Assembly: GCA_902515395.1 (NCBI GenBank)
Contig: CABXUL010000001.1
Span: forward strand, 1 to 64,000
Source: an uncultured Bacteroidota bacterium
Lineage (GTDB): Bacteria > Bacteroidota > Bacteroidia > Flavobacteriales > Flavobacteriaceae
Reading direction: 5' to 3'
Length of the DNA: 64,000 nucleotides
Under the pieces are notes generated by a model. The model was not told the origin of the DNA. It saw nothing but the letters and a program-made list of their open reading frames with translations, and ran no database searches. Of the stretch, positions 62,406-64,000 are shown piece after piece (position 1 is the stretch's first letter; the number at the start of each line of letters is the position of its first letter). The translations under genes and the position numbers were made by a program.

Positions 62406-64000
62406 TTAGATACGCTTAAATAGCATCAGCCTGAAATCCATAAGTGATTCCCCATTTTTTTTAATGGCCTTTAAGCTCAAAGTTCCTAGTCCTTTTTCGA
62501 GATTAATTACACCAATATTTAATGGTTTAAAATCTTTCACATATGATTCTGTTCTTAGACTACGATCTTCTATAGCTCCATATTCTTTAGGGTTATGTTC
62601 TTCCGATATTTTACCTAAAATACTATTACTTCCAAAGCTGACTTCAAATTCAGAGCCAATTGCATCTCTCATACAGGTATAGTAAATTATTACTTCAAAG
62701 CTTCCCGCCATAGCTACTTCTACTTCCCAAGTTATTTTATCCTCTATATTAATCCAATTGGTGAAGTATGTACAGTTGGGGTGTCTATTTGAGCGTATAA
62801 TAGCGCCGTGAGCTTTCCCATCTCTAGCTGGAATTTGTGTAGTCTGAACACTGTGATGACCAATAAAAAAAGGCCTAATATCTTTTTTTGGCAGTTCAAC
62901 TAAAACCTCTTTTTTCCATTGTTTTTTTGCTTGAAAAAGCTTTTCCAAAACATCTGTTTGTTTTTCACTGATATCTGTAGTTTGATTTGGATCATTCAAC
63001 ATGTCGAATAACTTATTATCCTTGTCCAATCGATAATTTTGACTTCTCACACTAAACCGACCTTTCCAATAGTTATATATTATACGATCTTCCCAGTTTA
63101 CAGTTTTATTTAATATCAATGGCTTTAGACTAATTCCATCAAGAGGTTTTTTGGATTTTACTTTAATCCCAGCTAAATCTTTTAGGGTAGGTAATAGGTC
63201 AATCACGCTAGTAATTTTTTTGATGATCTTACCTTGTGGAATTTTCCCTTTCCAATTCATAATTAGAGGGGATCTAACACCACCTTCATCAGTAGTTCCT
63301 TTTATACCTTTCATCTCATCATTCCAACGTTTACCATTAGGGCCATTGTCAGATAGGTAAATCACAATTGTATTTTTAGATAAACCTTGTCTTTCGACTT
63401 CTTCTAAAATCCGGCCAACATTCCAGTCAATATTTTCACACATCGCAAGCGCAGCCCTAGTGTGGTCAATTTGATGTTGTGTTTTGAAGGGCCCATTACT
63501 TCCAATTTGACTTAATGTTTTATTTTTAAACTTTTCCCAAAAAACATCGGGAACTTGCATTGGGCTATGCGGAGTATTAAGGGGTAAGTATAGGAAAAAT
63601 GGATTGGCTTTATTTTTTTTAATGAAATCAATTCCATGGTTTGTAAGGTCATCAATTATAAAACCTTCTCCTTTAACTAAATTACCATTGTGCTCCAACA
63701 CAGGATTATAATAATTCCCCCAATGTCCTGAACAAAAGCCATAGTAGTCGTCAAAACCCCTGCTGTTTGGATGGTAAGGGGCTTGCATACCGTTGTGCCA
63801 TTTACCATATGCTGCAGTGCTATAGCCAGCCTTTTTAAAAACCTGAGCAATAGTTTGTTCGTCAATGTCAAGTCTCTCACCTCCTGTGCTCGTACTATAT
63901 ACTCCTCCTCTAACATGATAACGACCAGTCAATAACTCTGCCCTTGTTGGAGAGCAAACAGGACTAACAAAAAAACGATCAAATTGAACTCCAGTTCTTC
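62406..64000 (-). CDS. Sulfatase (S1 family), 5' end beyond the window
   Basis: The frame is open to the right edge: the bases before 63932 continue it with GVQFDRFFVSPVCSPTRAELLTGR, so the maturation motif CSPTR is present and the true start lies outside. Downstream come AAYGKWHNGMQAPYHPNSRGFDDYYGF and IVIYLSDNGPNGKRWND, which fit the sulfatase fold. The C-terminal 150 residues after about VELPKKDIRPFFIG form an additional beta-rich domain (WINIEDKITWEVEVAMAGSFEVIIYYTC), possibly carbohydrate-binding. It is separated from the preceding sulfatase by 158 AT-rich bases. Confidence 0.92.
   Translation of the reverse strand, partial: RTGVQFDRFFVSPVCSPTRAELLTGRYHVRGGVYSTSTGGERLDIDEQTIAQVFKKAGYSTAAYGKWHNGMQAPYHPNSRGFDDYYGFCSGHWGNYYNPVLEHNGNLVKGEGFIIDDLTNHGIDFIKKNKANPFFLYLPLNTPHSPMQVPDVFWEKFKNKTLSQIGSNGPFKTQHQIDHTRAALAMCENIDWNVGRILEEVERQGLSKNTIVIYLSDNGPNGKRWNDEMKGIKGTTDEGGVRSPLIMNWKGKIPQGKIIKKITSVIDLLPTLKDLAGIKVKSKKPLDGISLKPLILNKTVNWEDRIIYNYWKGRFSVRSQNYRLDKDNKLFDMLNDPNQTTDISEKQTDVLEKLFQAKKQWKKEVLVELPKKDIRPFFIGHHSVQTTQIPARDGKAHGAIIRSNRHPNCTYFTNWINIEDKITWEVEVAMAGSFEVIIYYTCMRDAIGSEFEVSFGSNSILGKISEEHNPKEYGAIEDRSLRTESYVKDFKPLNIGVINLEKGLGTLSLKAIKKNGESLMDFRLMLFKRI

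Overview
The window is a compact, AT-rich stretch from a member of the Flavobacteriia (Bacteroidota), very probably marine. The evidence is the gliding-motility pair gldE-gldD, TonB-dependent receptors with Bacteroidota-type N-terminal domains, a DUF4270 lipoprotein next to a stand-alone starch-synthase domain, an ATP synthase beta subunit with the extra segment I associate with Bacteroidota, abundant lipoprotein signals, several TTG/GTG starts and a run of sulfatases. No insertion sequence, phage gene, CRISPR array or rRNA operon is visible. There is one tRNA gene, tRNA-Arg(CCT).

Region 1 (1-7 kb). A truncated ileS on the plus strand meets a truncated TonB-receptor/carboxypeptidase-like gene on the minus strand at about 1030-1050, which looks like a deletion or an assembly/amplification join. 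Then, on the minus strand, come recO, gdhA, radA, a flippase-like membrane protein, panD and panC. Region 2 (7-21 kb). It holds the starch-synthase-like protein, a DUF4270 lipoprotein broken by one base in a G run, an acyltransferase, an acyl-CoA synthetase, a large TonB receptor, a FabG-type reductase, atpD-atpC, a second TonB receptor and recX. Region 3 (21-35 kb). It holds acetoacetate-CoA ligase, RNase G with a structured leader, a 29-residue very basic protein gene, an HU protein, mutY-ssb-gldE-gldD, a metal-binding-domain lipoprotein, a pair of M16 peptidases, a BASS transporter and a SET protein.

Region 4 (35-50 kb) is more accessory: two glycosyltransferases, a PHP phosphoesterase, a cupin, a Tat-exported Gfo/Idh oxidoreductase, uxaA-uxaB for hexuronate catabolism, a SulP transporter, small lipoproteins and a secreted beta-propeller protein. 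Region 5 (50-64 kb) is a sugar-catabolic locus. It runs esterase, ThuA, ThuA, xylB, xylA, MFS sugar transporter, DUF1080 protein, a small lipoprotein, a phosphatase-like arsenate reductase and three sulfatases, the last cut by the window edge. Together regions 4 and 5 suggest breakdown of a sulfated polysaccharide containing xylose and uronic acid: sulfatases and esterase outside the cytoplasm, then xylose to xylulose-5-phosphate and tagaturonate to 2-keto-3-deoxygluconate inside. No SusC/SusD pair or recognised polysaccharide lyase is present, so the substrate is inferred only.

Two genome-style features stand out. Inverted repeats lie on top of stop codons, so the terminator begins inside the gene. 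Two convergent gene pairs share a single TTAA as both of their stop codons. No wholly new multi-gene system was demonstrated. The most promising leads are the sulfatase/xylose/ThuA/DUF1080 locus, the Tat oxidoreductase-uronate group, the RNase G leader and the ileS junction.
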